Positions 1 to 9,850 are shown, counted from the stretch's first letter. The stretch: DNA of 64,000 nt from Pomphorhynchus laevis (GCA_012934845.2 WNNJ02002286.1:1-64000); one strand, 5' to 3'. Notes: generated by a model from the letters alone, not told the origin. A program made the numbers and translations.

Positions 1-2
1 TT

Positions 3-1052
3 TTTGATAAGCTTTTTAATTTGAAATTGCCTGACGACGATTATTTATGGCCGTTATTTACCCTTCCGATAAGACTAGGTGGTCTAGGTATTGCTGACCC
101 ACGTTTTACTGCGATAGAAGAGTTTAAAAGCTCAAAAGATATATGCACTCCTTATTTAAATGGCTCATACGGTGTGGACTTAAGGACTGAACAATCCAAA
201 CGCATTGCCCTTATAGGCACTTCAAAGATTAATCTTCAAAAGTCATTGCTTAGAGATCGAGTAGCTAATGTTGGTGACAATTTGTTACGTATTATGGAAC
301 ATCTACAAGTCAAAGGTGCCTCGTCATGGCTCTCCACATATCCTACGAGTGATCGTTGGACTCAACTTAGCAATGTAGAATTTCGTGACGCACTTGCAGC
401 TCGATATCATAGACTACCACTAGACGCGCCCTCTCATTGCCCCTGCGGTGAACATAATTCTCTGGCTCACTCACTTACCTGTCCCACCGGAGGTCATCCA
501 TCGATAAGACATGATTCAATTCGTGATATATTTTCTAAAACCTTGACAGAAATATGTGATAATGTGCAAAAAGAGCCAACACTACTGCCAGTAAATTCTA
601 GTATTCATTTCGAGCGCATATCTACATCTCGCGCTCATGATGCACGTTTGGATATCGCCTGCTGTGGTTTTTATGGAAGTCGTTCGGAGCGAACTTTATT
701 TGATACTTGCGTTTTTAACGTTTTCGCTCCGTCCAACCTTTCGAAATCCGCTGGGGCTGCTTTTACATATCACGAAACACGTAAATTCGCTAAGTATCAA
801 GAGAGAGTAACTGCCATAGAGAGGGCGAATTTCGCACCTATCGTGTTATCATGTTTCGATGGAGCAGTAAAATCATCTGCACAATTAATTCAGAGAATTG
901 CACAGAAGATGGCAATAAAAAACAATCATTCCTACTCAGAAGAATTGACAAAACTACGGTCAAAGATTGGAATTCAGTTGGCTCGTTCAATTTTGATGTG
1001 TATTCGCGGTCCTCGTTCTGCTCGACATCGACCTGCAAACTCAATGAACTAA
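3..1052 (+). CDS. Non-LTR retrotransposon protein with restriction-like endonuclease, C-terminal half (element R-1, cut by window edge)
   Basis: The frame is already open at the window edge and ends with TAA at 1050-1052, so the true start lies to the left. About 349 residues are visible. The first part matches the thumb region after a reverse transcriptase (LGGLGIADP, nt about 80-110). A zinc knuckle of the form CxCG...H...C lies at about nt 438-482. An RHD motif follows at about 506, then ARLDI (about 640-655) and a second acidic site, FDTCVFN (about 697-719). Zinc knuckle, RHD and two spaced aspartates in this order are the layout of R2/NeSL-type restriction-like endonucleases, which nick DNA for target-primed reverse transcription. 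The tail of about 110 residues ends with an Arg-rich stretch. Roughly 45% similar by eye to the protein at 1389-4061, so it is a different family. No stop interrupts it. Confidence 0.75.
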   Translation, partial: FDKLFNLKLPDDDYLWPLFTLPIRLGGLGIADPRFTAIEEFKSSKDICTPYLNGSYGVDLRTEQSKRIALIGTSKINLQKSLLRDRVANVGDNLLRIMEHLQVKGASSWLSTYPTSDRWTQLSNVEFRDALAARYHRLPLDAPSHCPCGEHNSLAHSLTCPTGGHPSIRHDSIRDIFSKTLTEICDNVQKEPTLLPVNSSIHFERISTSRAHDARLDIACCGFYGSRSERTLFDTCVFNVFAPSNLSKSAGAAFTYHETRKFAKYQERVTAIERANFAPIVLSCFDGAVKSSAQLIQRIAQKMAIKNNHSYSEELTKLRSKIGIQLARSILMCIRGPRSARHRPANSMN

Positions 1053-1388
1053 AATTTATAGTATAACTGTATTTGTTTATTTTTCAAAAAATCAATTAAA
1101 AATTTAAAAAAAAACAAAAAAAATTATAATTATTATAACGAACAAGTACTATGTTTGTATTATCAAACATAGTAAAAGATGGGCAAGCGTCTAAGATTTA
1201 CATCAATGACTGATCAAAAAGCAAACAAATTTAAGGATATTATGTGTATTTGTTGTTTATTTTTATAATAAAAACTGGTATCTTTATAAAAAGATACCAG
1301 TTTATTTGTTGTTTATTTTTTTAATAAAAACTGGTATTTTTATAATAAAAACTGGTAAAAAAGAGGAAAAGAATAATCAAATTTCAAT
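1053..1388. other. Spacer between two retroelements: A-rich tail, small hairpin, 5' leader repeats
   Basis: The first part (about 1080-1130) is an A/T-rich run that could be the 3' tail of element R-1. A perfect 10-bp hairpin (ACTATGTTTG, loop TATTAT) sits at 1148-1173. The rest is the leader of the next element with the repeats listed separately. No reading frame of note. Confidence 0.5.
1240..1361. repeat. Short tandem repeat with internal hairpin upstream of ORF at 1389
   Basis: Two to three copies of a unit containing TTTGTTGTTTATTTTT and AAAACTGGTA follow each other. In the first copy AAACTGGTATCTTT (1272-1285) pairs perfectly with AAAGATACCAGTTT (1290-1303) over a 4-nt loop. The array ends about 28 bp before the start codon at 1389, so it is in the place of a 5' UTR or promoter repeat of element R-2. 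Confidence 0.6.
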
Positions 1389-4061
1389 ATGCCAAAGTAC
1401 ATGAAGTGCTGTTCGTGCAACGGACTCAGCGCAAAGTGTAAGGGATGCAAATGCGCACGAAATCACAAGAGATGCATAAACTGCGCTGCTCTCAAATGCG
1501 AAAATCGTACTTTGAGTGATCTCATTTTTGAGAACCCTAACTCGGAAAATAACAACATTTCGCCGCCAACAATTCCAACCACAATTAAATCACATTGCAC
1601 AATTCCGACAATTTATGAGGATGTAATCAAATGGATCCCGAACCTATGCCGTCTACAAAAGTGCAATGCATCTCGAGATTTTATAAATGAGCTAGCAAGA
1701 ATATATACAGATTCTTGCGCCGAATCTGATACAATAATGACAGCGATTGTCTTGGGACATTTGATTTTACAACGTACAAAGCGTAATGATCGCAAAACAG
1801 TTTGCATGTCTATTGCACGGAGAATGAGGCTATGGTCTGATGGGCTCTATGAAGAATTGTTCAAGGAGGCGTCTTTTCTCCAGGGTCAACGCTCCTTACG
1901 AAAAGATGATCGAATGCCCTGCGATTGGAAAAAGAATTTCGTAAACCAAGTCAGATCTGGGAAATTGTCCTCGGCTATGAGGTCTCTTAACGATTCAGAA
2001 CACACCGGCAGTTTACTTCGACCCGATGATAAAATAGGCTCAAAGACAGTGCTTCAACTACTTCAAGACAAACACCCGCGCGCTAAAGAAGCTGACCCCG
2101 ATGTCACACTAAGTGAGGATGTGTTTCATGGCTCTGAGTTTCACCTATCTTTGTTTGATGATATTGATGCAGATACAATCGTTGCTACAAGTAAACTCAT
2201 CAAGGGCGGCGCTGGACCATCTGGACTTGATGCTCAGGCATGGTACACGATGCTAAACTCTTTCGGTGCTGAATCGAAGAAGCTTGCGGATGCACTCGCT
2301 CTGTTTGCTCGACATTTAGCTACACAAAACTCATCCCTTGAATCGATGCGGGCGCTTACTTCTAGTCGTCTAATTGCCTTGAGTAAAGTGAATGGTGTAC
2401 GACCAATAGGTGTTGGTGATGTCAGTCGCCGCATAATGTCAAAGGCAATTCTTACGATCGCTAAACCCCAATTACAAAAAGTATGTGGAAACCTTCAGGC
2501 TTGCTCAGGTACGAGTTCTGGCACCGAATGCGTGATACACTCGATACGTTCAGTTCTGCAGAAAGAACCGACTCATGTTCTGTTGACAATTGATGCAGAC
2601 AATGCTTTCAACCGCATAAATAGACGTCTAGCACTCAAAAATATGTCGCATATATGCCCAGCACTATCAAATACACTTCATAACTTATATCGTAATAATC
2701 CTGAGATAATAATCAGCAATGAAACAATGCAATGCCGGGAGGGATTTACTCAGGGTGATGTACTGGCCATGGCAACTTTTGCTGCCGCAACGCTACCAAT
2801 GATTCACAAAGTCAGGGACAAGTTTCCCATGATGCGCCAATACTGGTATGCTGATGATGGCAATTTTATTGGTTGCCCCGAAGATGTGAGCTCTGCATAT
2901 GCTTTTTTAGCTGACATCGGTCCAAAATATGGATTTCATATTAATCCAAAGAAATGCAAGGCCTTTGTCAACGGCTTCACTCACCAAAGAATGTATGAAT
3001 TATTCCACTCATCAGGGGTTGAAATCACAAATGATGGTGTGTCTGTTCTTGGCGCTCCTATTGGTACTGAAGAGTTCGTCTCACAATTTGTTTGTTCGAA
3101 GATATCGGATATTCAACACAAGCTTAAGCAAGTATGCCAGATAGGCGAGTCTGATCTGCAGACATTTTATGCATGCTTAACCAAATCACTTCAACACAAT
3201 TGGACTTATGTGCAACGTACTTGCTCATGTGACCCTCTCTGGTTCAAGAAACTAAAGGATGAACTGCGCTCTCAAATAGACAACTTACTCATGATCGATT
3301 CCGTACCGATTAACATATTGTGGGAGCTAGTCAGACTGCCAGTGAGTTTGGGCGGATTAGGTATATTTGACCCATGTAACTCTGTGAAGACGAACTATGA
3401 TAGGTCGCTTACTTTCTGCCAACCTTTTGTAAACAATCTGGATTTCGAAGTTATTTTGGAACAACAATCAATTTGCCGATCAACGTTTTCACAGTCAAAT
3501 AAAGCCCAGTTCCAATTACACAGACAGTCAATCTACTCTGAATTGAACGAGCACTTACAAAACGCATTGGATCATGCAACAGTTAGCGGCGCTTCTGCCT
3601 GGCTCACGGCTTATCCCTCGAACTCGAATGGCGCAGTACTGAATAACACAGTATTTAAAGACGCTATTGCCGCTAGGTACGGACAGATCGTCAGAGACGT
3701 TCCCAAAAATTGCTCATGTGGTCAACCGAACTCCTTATCTCACGCTCTGTCATGTAAACATGGTTACCTCCCGACCGTCAGACATAATTGTGTACGTGAT
3801 TATGTTGCTAAGGAAATTACAAAAGTATCATCCGACGTGCAGATCGAGCCATCACTTCAACCACTCAATTCACATGTCACCTTTCAAGCATCGAGTACAA
3901 CTACGGACAGGTGTGCTCGCCTAGACATAGTATGTAATGGTCTTTTTGGAGGTACTACCCAGCGCACTTTCTTGGATATATGTATATTTAACATACATGC
4001 GCCTCAAATGCCTCCAGATCGTCAAGTTCATCGTTTGATTTCCACCAAGCACGAAAAATAG
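1389..4061 (+). CDS. Reverse transcriptase with Cys-rich N terminus and restriction-like endonuclease (element R-2)
   Basis: An uninterrupted frame of 890 residues starting at the first ATG after the leader repeats. Residues 7-37 hold nine cysteines in a CxxC/CxC pattern (C7, C8, C10, C17, C20, C22, C29, C32, C37), a probable nucleic-acid-binding metal cluster that recalls CXC/TCR-type domains. The reverse transcriptase follows: GPSGLDA near residue 275, the first catalytic motif IDADNAF near 400, GFTQGD near 452, and YADD near 487-490. The C terminus has a CxCG...H...C knuckle near 775, RHN, ARLDI near 843 and LDICIFN near 862, the layout of an R2/NeSL-like endonuclease. It would copy its own RNA at a nicked chromosomal site. 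Catalytic residues look intact, but the last part of the family protein, seen in R-1, has slipped out of frame near 4026. The RT-RLE reading is strong; the exact clade is inference. Confidence 0.8.
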   Translation: MPKYMKCCSCNGLSAKCKGCKCARNHKRCINCAALKCENRTLSDLIFENPNSENNNISPPTIPTTIKSHCTIPTIYEDVIKWIPNLCRLQKCNASRDFINELARIYTDSCAESDTIMTAIVLGHLILQRTKRNDRKTVCMSIARRMRLWSDGLYEELFKEASFLQGQRSLRKDDRMPCDWKKNFVNQVRSGKLSSAMRSLNDSEHTGSLLRPDDKIGSKTVLQLLQDKHPRAKEADPDVTLSEDVFHGSEFHLSLFDDIDADTIVATSKLIKGGAGPSGLDAQAWYTMLNSFGAESKKLADALALFARHLATQNSSLESMRALTSSRLIALSKVNGVRPIGVGDVSRRIMSKAILTIAKPQLQKVCGNLQACSGTSSGTECVIHSIRSVLQKEPTHVLLTIDADNAFNRINRRLALKNMSHICPALSNTLHNLYRNNPEIIISNETMQCREGFTQGDVLAMATFAAATLPMIHKVRDKFPMMRQYWYADDGNFIGCPEDVSSAYAFLADIGPKYGFHINPKKCKAFVNGFTHQRMYELFHSSGVEITNDGVSVLGAPIGTEEFVSQFVCSKISDIQHKLKQVCQIGESDLQTFYACLTKSLQHNWTYVQRTCSCDPLWFKKLKDELRSQIDNLLMIDSVPINILWELVRLPVSLGGLGIFDPCNSVKTNYDRSLTFCQPFVNNLDFEVILEQQSICRSTFSQSNKAQFQLHRQSIYSELNEHLQNALDHATVSGASAWLTAYPSNSNGAVLNNTVFKDAIAARYGQIVRDVPKNCSCGQPNSLSHALSCKHGYLPTVRHNCVRDYVAKEITKVSSDVQIEPSLQPLNSHVTFQASSTTTDRCARLDIVCNGLFGGTTQRTFLDICIFNIHAPQMPPDRQVHRLISTKHEK

Positions 4062-4166
4062 CAAAATACGAAGAAAGAATTCGCGAAATTGAACATTCAA
4101 TTTTCTTGCCATTCATTTTGTCATGCTCGTCAGGTATTGGTGTCGATGCTAACCGTCAAAAGGTGA
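4026..4166 (+). pseudogene. Out-of-frame 3' end of element R-2
   Basis: A second frame overlapping the end of the 890-residue ORF reads ARKIAKYEERIREIEHS, which matches RKFAKYQERVTAIERA in element R-1 (about nt 780-830). A single frameshift near 4026 therefore cut the protein short. The match stops at about 4166, where an unrelated minus-strand LINE begins, so the 3' UTR of R-2 is missing. Confidence 0.7.
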
Positions 4167-4172
4167 AACTCA

Positions 4173-7057
4173 TTATATTGATTTAATAATTGCCTTGAAC
4201 TTCTGGACGGAACCGCTGTCGATTGTCGATGCATGAAGATTGTTCCACAGATCAGCAATGCGATCACTTATTGTAACACAATTTGTTTTGGGACGGAGCC
4301 TGCGCTTTATCATAAGTCTGTGGCCTCGTAGTCGACCCGGTGGACGAATTGTAAACATAGACTTCGAAACATGTCCAAGTATAGACAGTGACCACCATAC
4401 ATACACTAGGTCGGCGTCAGACAGCGAACGTTCAACAGGGTGTACATTCAACAATGCCTGTCTCTGAGTATAGTTGACACCACGCACTGAGGACACAAGA
4501 TGGGTTGCTTGTCGTAATATCCGTTCGTATATTTCCAATTCGCCACGGAGTTGTGGGTGTATTGCAGGAGACGCGTATAACATGTGCGATTTTATAAGGG
4601 AGAGTAAGCAATGCGAAAACTAACTGGATCGAGTTGGCAAAACGAGCGTCTTAACATGCCTAGCATACGTCGACATTTGGATGCGACATATTGGACGTGG
4701 ACTCGTGTCTTCATATCTTCACTTACGATCACGCCCAGATCACTGAAACATGAAACCTTTTCGATGTTTACATCTTCTATCGCATATGTCCCTACGATTT
4801 TTATGGGACCTATGTGCATATGACTACACTTATTAGGATTCAAAACCAATCCCTTTGAACGACACCATTTGGTGATTGAGTCTACGTCGCGTTGCAACTC
4901 AATTACATCGTGCGTGCTTTGTATTGGACGCCAAATCTTTAAATCATCGGCATATAGAGCGCACTCACTGGATATGACATTAATCATATCATTAATATAT
5001 ATTGAAAAACATTGGACTCAGAACGCAGCCTTGTGGTACACCACAGGTGATTGCTGACCACTTAGATATACAACCTTTGATGCGCACGGCAAAGTAACGA
5101 TCCGTTAGGAATGACTGAATCCAAGTTTTAACGCGACCGTCAATCCCACATAGCGATAGTTAATTGATAAGAATACGGTATACGACCCTATCAAAAGCCT
5201 TTAATAAATCGAAGAAGAGCGTGTCCACTCCCGTTCCTGCTTGAACCACATTCGACCAACTATTCCGGGAAAATACAAGGTTAGTTACCGTAGAACGGTG
5301 AGGTCTGAAACCGTGCTGGGCATCGTTGAAGATGTTATTGTCTTCTAGATGTGAACTTACTGTACGAAGCAGAATCTTCTCTACTACTTTGCACGCAATA
5401 GAAGTTAGACTTATGGGACGATAATTGTTAGTCTGATTGCGATCACCCTTTTTGAACACAGGGCAGATTATAGATCTTTTCCAGTCATCCAGTAAACTTC
5501 CAGAGTATAGAGAACTCTGGAATATAGCACATAACGGACTTGTCAACACTGTAGCCAGCTCGCAGAAAAGTATAGATGCAAGGCCATCCGGTCCGGAAAC
5601 GCGAGTACGTGGAAGCTTGTCTAGCTATGTACAGACGTCCTCTTCGCTAATAAATATGTCATTAAGACATGATCGAATGAATCTGGGAGTGTAATGGGAC
5701 AAATAGTCGTAATCCAACTTCGCTTCTTGAATTGCAAAATGAGCGGTAAAGAGCTCTGCAACTTCGATAGGGTCAACAATTAAATCTCTCGCGTTCTTCA
5801 CAATGCTGTAAAATTTATCTGACGCAGAATTACGGCGCGGTAGGTGATTGAATAACTGCTTAGGGTTCGATGATGCAGCCCGACATATGTTAGAAATGAA
5901 ATTCTACCTATTCAATCTCTTAATATAAGTTACCTTGTTTCTCAATAAACGGTATTTATCAAAGGATAGTCTACCATCTTTGTACGCAGAAAATGAGATA
6001 TCCCGTGATCTGATTGCATGCTTAATTTCAGAGTCAAACCAAATTGGAATACGGATGCTCGTTTTCTTATGTTGAATTGGTGAGAAGAATGTCAATAACT
6101 CAATCAGAGTACGTTTGAGATAGTTTCATGCAGGGTTAGTACCAATGATAAAAGGATTGGGCCATGCTACCGTACTGAGTATACGTTCCATACTGAGAAA
6201 GTTAGCCTTCATTGGATTGACTTGTGGAACTGTTTTGATTGAACGAGGGCATCTGAGCGAAACTACAATATTAATCATACGATGGTCACTAGAACTGATT
6301 GGTGGATTATAATTATTCCGGTCAATGATAGAGGCATCAACCGATAGGCATATATCAAGCAGAGACGCACTATGTCCACGAGCGCGTGTGAATTCGTGAA
6401 TTAGCTGATTAAGGTTCAAGTCATTAATAGCGTCGAGAAGATTTGCTGATTCAGGGTCACAGCCAGGTAGAGGCACGAAGTTTATCCAGTCAACGTGGGG
6501 CATATTGAAATCACCAAGAACTATCGCCGATGACTTAGTTCTTAAATGTTTTCGCAATGAGTTACAGATAGACACTGTGGATGAACGAGGTTATCGATAG
6601 AATAAGCCCACAATGAAATGACGATTATCTGTCGCTGTTAGTTTGACCCAAATGTACTCATTTAGGGACACCTCGTCAGCGCATGCATCGATTAGTCTTA
6701 CCGACAAAGAATCTCGCGCGATGATGACTCCACTACCTCTTGAAGATAACCGATCCATACGAATAAGAGAGTATCCATCTAGACTAATTTCATCATCACA
6801 TATTTGTGGATTAAGCCAGGTTTCCGTGAGTGCTACAATATCCGCATTTTTTTCTTGACAATAAAGGAAAGTTCGGATAACTTAGTTGATATACTAAGTA
6901 TATTTGTATATAAAAGACGCAAGTTAGGTATATGGTAGTCTTGTTGATCATAAATTGGTGTGTTGCGAGATTGAAAATCTTTCGAATGACGGCGATCACG
7001 AAAATGGAGTGAACTCGTCATTATTGTTGGCCCGATAGCTAGTTTAATGCGGCGCAA
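4173..7057 (-). pseudogene. LINE ORF2 (endonuclease + reverse transcriptase), broken (family L)
   Basis: Begins in overlap with ORF1 and reads LLYTNILSISTKLSEL, the usual start of the EEP endonuclease. It then loses frame around an A-run near 6850. GDFN is at about 6515-6504 and SSSDH at about 6290, the two hallmark endonuclease motifs. RT pieces run from 5549 to 5160 (NNYRPISLTSI, FDLLKAFDRV) and from 4987 to 4592 (LYADD near 4954). The last 136 residues (4583-4173) are the LINE C terminus with RIADLWNNL. At least four frame breaks separate these pieces. Confidence 0.75.
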
Positions 7058-8145
7058 CGCAAGGTGACAGGGTCTACTTGCTGCGCAAGAACAAGAGACG
7101 TCAAGTGCACCCGAACACGCCGCCGCATTACCATAAAATTTTGAATAGTCAGGTTTGTTTCACCTGCTACATTCCGCCTATGTAGTTCTTGTTTTGCAGC
7201 TTTGAGTTTCTCTCTATCTTGAGGATTGAGGTCCCGTAAAAATCTAATGCCGCATCCACGCAGACGGTATGCGTGTTTGAAGAGTGATTTAGCTGACTCA
7301 CGAGTATTTAATATCACCTTAAGCAAACGAGGTCTCAAGCTACCCGGTACACTCTTTCTAAGACAAAATAGCGATAAAACCCTCAAAGAGCTCACTTTAT
7401 TCTGATCGCAACCCGATAAAACCAATGACAAAATGGAACGAACCTTATCGAGATCGTCATTTATGCGATACTGACAATTCACAGATGATGACTCCTCCAC
7501 ATTCGCTACAATAACTGCTCGAGAGCGAATATTTGCCCGGTTTTGGTTGATTGAATCGACATTTAAACGTAACTGTGGAATTGACTGTTCCAACTTACTG
7601 TTGGAGTGATAATCCACGACCAAGCAGTCAGACAAATTGTTGGTTGGTGCAGACTCGGTAAGATTGTTCGTTGATGAGGACTCGCGGGAATTATGTGCTG
7701 GTAGGGAATCGTGAACATCATTTGTTAATGAAGACATGCTGGAGAACCCAGGAGAAACTGGCAATTGAGAGTTAACGTTGGAACTGACTACTTTTATGCA
7801 GCTTGTTAGGTCTAAGATGTCTGAGTTGATACGTTGAAAAGGAGTAGTTGCAGGTGACATATCTGCAAATAGTGACTTATCTATCTCTTCTGAATTAGAT
7901 GAGCCAGACGATCTGCAACTTACTCGAGATTTAAGCTCATTGAAAAGCTTGGCTGAACAATAACCACAGGTGAAATCCGCATTGTTGAACTTTTTGATGC
8001 AGCTATCGGTCGCTGACACACATGTCCAAATGTCGCGATCCGTGTTGGAGCACTTAATTTGGTGGGATTTATAAGACTCCTGAGTAGTCTGAACATTTGT
8101 ATATCCAGTCGTTCTATTGAGCTGCTTCCACTTTTTTCCAGTCAT
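7039..8145 (-). CDS. LINE ORF1 protein (family L)
   Basis: 368 residues, open throughout. The N terminus has a Cys/Trp cluster (C32, W40, C42, C49, then C60xxC63 as CGYC) that resembles a small PHD-like or other treble-clef finger. A Ser/Asn-rich linker fills about residues 75-210. The C-terminal part (about 275-365) has RPRLLKV, a helical stretch and DLNPQDREKLK, matching the RRM/CTD-like half of CR1-group ORF1 proteins that bind element RNA. The stop overlaps the start of ORF2 by about 19 bp (7039-7057), a typical LINE arrangement. Function as an RNA-binding chaperone is inferred from the family. Confidence 0.7.
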   Translation of the reverse strand: MTGKKWKQLNRTTGYTNVQTTQESYKSHQIKCSNTDRDIWTCVSATDSCIKKFNNADFTCGYCSAKLFNELKSRVSCRSSGSSNSEEIDKSLFADMSPATTPFQRINSDILDLTSCIKVVSSNVNSQLPVSPGFSSMSSLTNDVHDSLPAHNSRESSSTNNLTESAPTNNLSDCLVVDYHSNSKLEQSIPQLRLNVDSINQNRANIRSRAVIVANVEESSSVNCQYRINDDLDKVRSILSLVLSGCDQNKVSSLRVLSLFCLRKSVPGSLRPRLLKVILNTRESAKSLFKHAYRLRGCGIRFLRDLNPQDREKLKAAKQELHRRNVAGETNLTIQNFMVMRRRVRVHLTSLVLAQQVDPVTLRCAALN

Positions 8146-8164
8146 ACCAGCGAATTTGTTAGTA

Positions 8165-8240
8165 GTTGTAAATAGATTCTTTTATCTTTTGTGAGTAGAT
8201 TCTTTTGTATATTCTTTTGTAAGTAGATTCTTTTGATTGT
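8165..8240 (-). repeat. Tandem repeat in leader of LINE L
   Basis: Three imperfect copies containing TAGATTCTTTT, spaced about 20-28 bp, lie just upstream of the minus-strand ORF1 start at 8145. Likely 5' UTR or promoter repeats of the LINE. Confidence 0.6.
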
Positions 8241-8349
8241 CAGTATTTATTTTAGAATTTAAGTGTTTAACAATCAAGACAATTTTAGCGAGTCTACAGT
8301 TTACAATATACAGTTTGAATATACACAGTTTGATTGTTTTCGTACTATT

Positions 8350-8601
8350 ATGAATAACAAGAAGGTTAAATCTACAAGTTATCAAGTACAGTGTGACTCT
8401 GATGATTGTCGACGCTGGTCGACTATTACAATCGCTACTGATTCAAATGATAATTCTAGTGGGTTATTTATGTGTGGATTTTTCGCTTCCCTGCGCATCC
8501 AATCACTAAAAGAGGAAATAAGTGTTTTAAGAAAAGCAATTCAAAATATAGATCATTGCCAGTGCAACATGAATTATTATGTCGACTTTCAAGGGAGCTG
8601 A
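8350..8601 (+). CDS. LINE ORF1 N-terminal fragment with Cys/Trp finger
   Basis: Short frame of 83 residues from ATG 8350. It has QCDSDDCRRWSTI and later FMCGFFAS, which line up with the C..W..I....F.CG.C finger of the ORF1 proteins at 7039-8145, 51144-52183 and 63568-64000. One expected cysteine is replaced by phenylalanine (CGFF instead of CGFC), so the metal site is probably lost. A short heptad-like helix follows. The frame then runs into an inserted foreign 3' tail at about 8573, so only the beginning of ORF1 remains. Starts in the opposite direction from LINE L, about 200 bp away. Confidence 0.6.
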   Translation: MNNKKVKSTSYQVQCDSDDCRRWSTITIATDSNDNSSGLFMCGFFASLRIQSLKEEISVLRKAIQNIDHCQCNMNYYVDFQGS

Positions 8602-8620
8602 AGTTCGTAAGGAAGCATCA
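8573..8620 (-). mobile_element. Short retroelement 3' tail, copy 1
   Basis: Read on the minus strand this 48-bp stretch is TGCTTCCTTACGAACTTCAG, then CTCCCTTGAAAGTCGACA, then TAATAATT. The same sequence recurs at 63061-63113 on the plus strand with a longer ATA repeat tail. Two separate sites with the same edge and the same microsatellite-like tail suggest a very 5'-truncated LINE or a SINE 3' end. Confidence 0.5.
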
Positions 8621-8654
8621 CATCGAATAAAAAAAACAAAACAAAAACGAAAAA

Positions 8655-8850
8655 AAAAACATCAAGAGTTCACGAGGTGAACTCTTGCTTTAGGCGTTCT
8701 TTGAATTGCACAGCAGAAGAGCTGTTGATAACACCAGGTGATAATCCATTCCATCGTTTACAGACGCGATCCATCACTGTCGTGCAATTTGTTCGATGCT
8801 TTGAGCGATGCTTCAAAGCATCGAACAAATGTTCGATGTCATCAGGGTTG
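8655..8850 (-). pseudogene. 3' end of a CR1-like LINE reverse transcriptase
   Basis: Minus-strand frame 8864-8670 reads TVMDRVCKRWNGLSPGVI then AVQFKERL, the standard C-terminal signature of CR1/L2 ORF2 proteins. The end folds: CAAGAGTTCAC (8663-8673) pairs perfectly with GTGAACTCTTG (8677-8687). A second perfect 14-bp inverted repeat, GTTCGATGCTTTGA, lies at 8791-8804 with its partner at 8813-8826. Only about 60 codons remain. Confidence 0.6.
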
Positions 8851-8854
8851 GTCG

Positions 8855-9362
8855 TCAAGTACAACGAGGAGGCGGTGTTGCACTTTATGTCGATTAATGT
8901 ATAGGTGTTGACACATATGGTACTTGTGAACTAATGTTAGTGAGTCTATCATATGCAAGAAATAAAGTTACTATTGCACTATGTTATAGATCTTCATGTA
9001 GCTTCATTCTCACACAGGAATTTTCAGATATTTTGACAAAGGCAGCGATGGGTGACCGGTTTCTCTGTTTAGGAGACTTCAATATTTCCAGCATCAATAT
9101 GGATGATCCTCATTCAGGAATAACCTCTTCTAGAAAACTAGATCATGACTCGTGGAATTTTTTGTTAGATAACCTACTTCTTGTTCAGCATGTATCAACA
9201 CCAACTAGGATTATGAATGATCAAAGTTCTTTGTTGGATTTAATTTTATCTAAATCATTAAGAGATGTGCTTGACATTATGCATGAAGCACCCATAGGAA
9301 TTAGTGATCATTGTGTATTGCTTTTTCACTTCTCAGGGATTTCAAATAATATTATTGACGAA
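8855..9362 (+). pseudogene. LINE endonuclease (EEP) fragment
   Basis: Reads RGGGVALYV at about 8865, then from 8934 a frame with YARNKVTIALCYRS, CLGDFNISS (about 9070) and ISDHCVLL (about 9305). These are core motifs of the apurinic-type endonuclease of Jockey/CR1 LINEs. It closely resembles the endonuclease at 62506-63290 (RGGGVALYVQD, LLIQHVSDPTR versus LLVQHVSTPTR), so both may be one family. Both ends are cut by other elements. Confidence 0.65.
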
Positions 9363-9850
9363 GTCGAAATAATATTATTGACGACGCGTTCTCAGGAACA
9401 GGAAGCAACACATGTTCAATACCGACTCCAGATTTGGTACTCCAGATTTGTTCCAAATTTGGTATTTCTTTCTTGATTCGGTCGATCATAGCCATCGAAC
9501 TTGTAGAAAATGCTGCCATTGCTAGGGGATCCCTTTGCGTAAAACCCTCGCTAGATTTGATAATTCCACCCTGTCCCACAAGCATTGTATTTTGGTGTAT
9601 GTTTCGCAGTACGCATGCCAGCGCAGGGCACACGTTGTCAGCATTTTTCAATGCAAGTTTTCTGCAGGCTGTAAAATGCATTTTTCGCATCGATCGATAC
9701 AACTGCGCTGTCCTTATCTGATTTAAATCGATATGATATTGAATGTACTGCATATTCGATGCCTCCTCGTTGACCAGCACATAACTGTCATTTCCCTGCA
9801 ACAGTTTGTAAATCTTGCTTTGCGATAACAAGAATGGCCTTGCTGTCATT
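9363..9850 (-). pseudogene. Reverse transcriptase fragment of a restriction-endonuclease LINE (element R-3)
   Basis: Minus-strand frame 9849-9352 holds RKLALKNADNVCPALACVL and EGFTQRDPLAMAAFS. These match RLALKNMSHICPALSNTL and EGFTQGDVLAMATFA of the protein at 1389-4061. Only the region between the first catalytic motif and just before the YADD box survives. The usual TQGD reads TQRD here. Confidence 0.65.

Larger units (their letters stand above)
4170..8240 (-). mobile_element. CR1-like LINE, nearly full length (family L)
   Basis: Minus-strand element with leader repeats (8240-8165), ORF1 (8145-7039) and an overlapping ORF2 (7057-4173) that carries an apurinic-type endonuclease and then a reverse transcriptase. 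It abuts the truncated 3' end of element R-2, so it either inserted there or was joined by deletion. ORF1 is open; ORF2 is broken in several places, so the copy is dead. Placement in the CR1/Jockey group rests on ORF1 type, endonuclease type and the FNIYINDM..YADD region. Confidence 0.75.
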
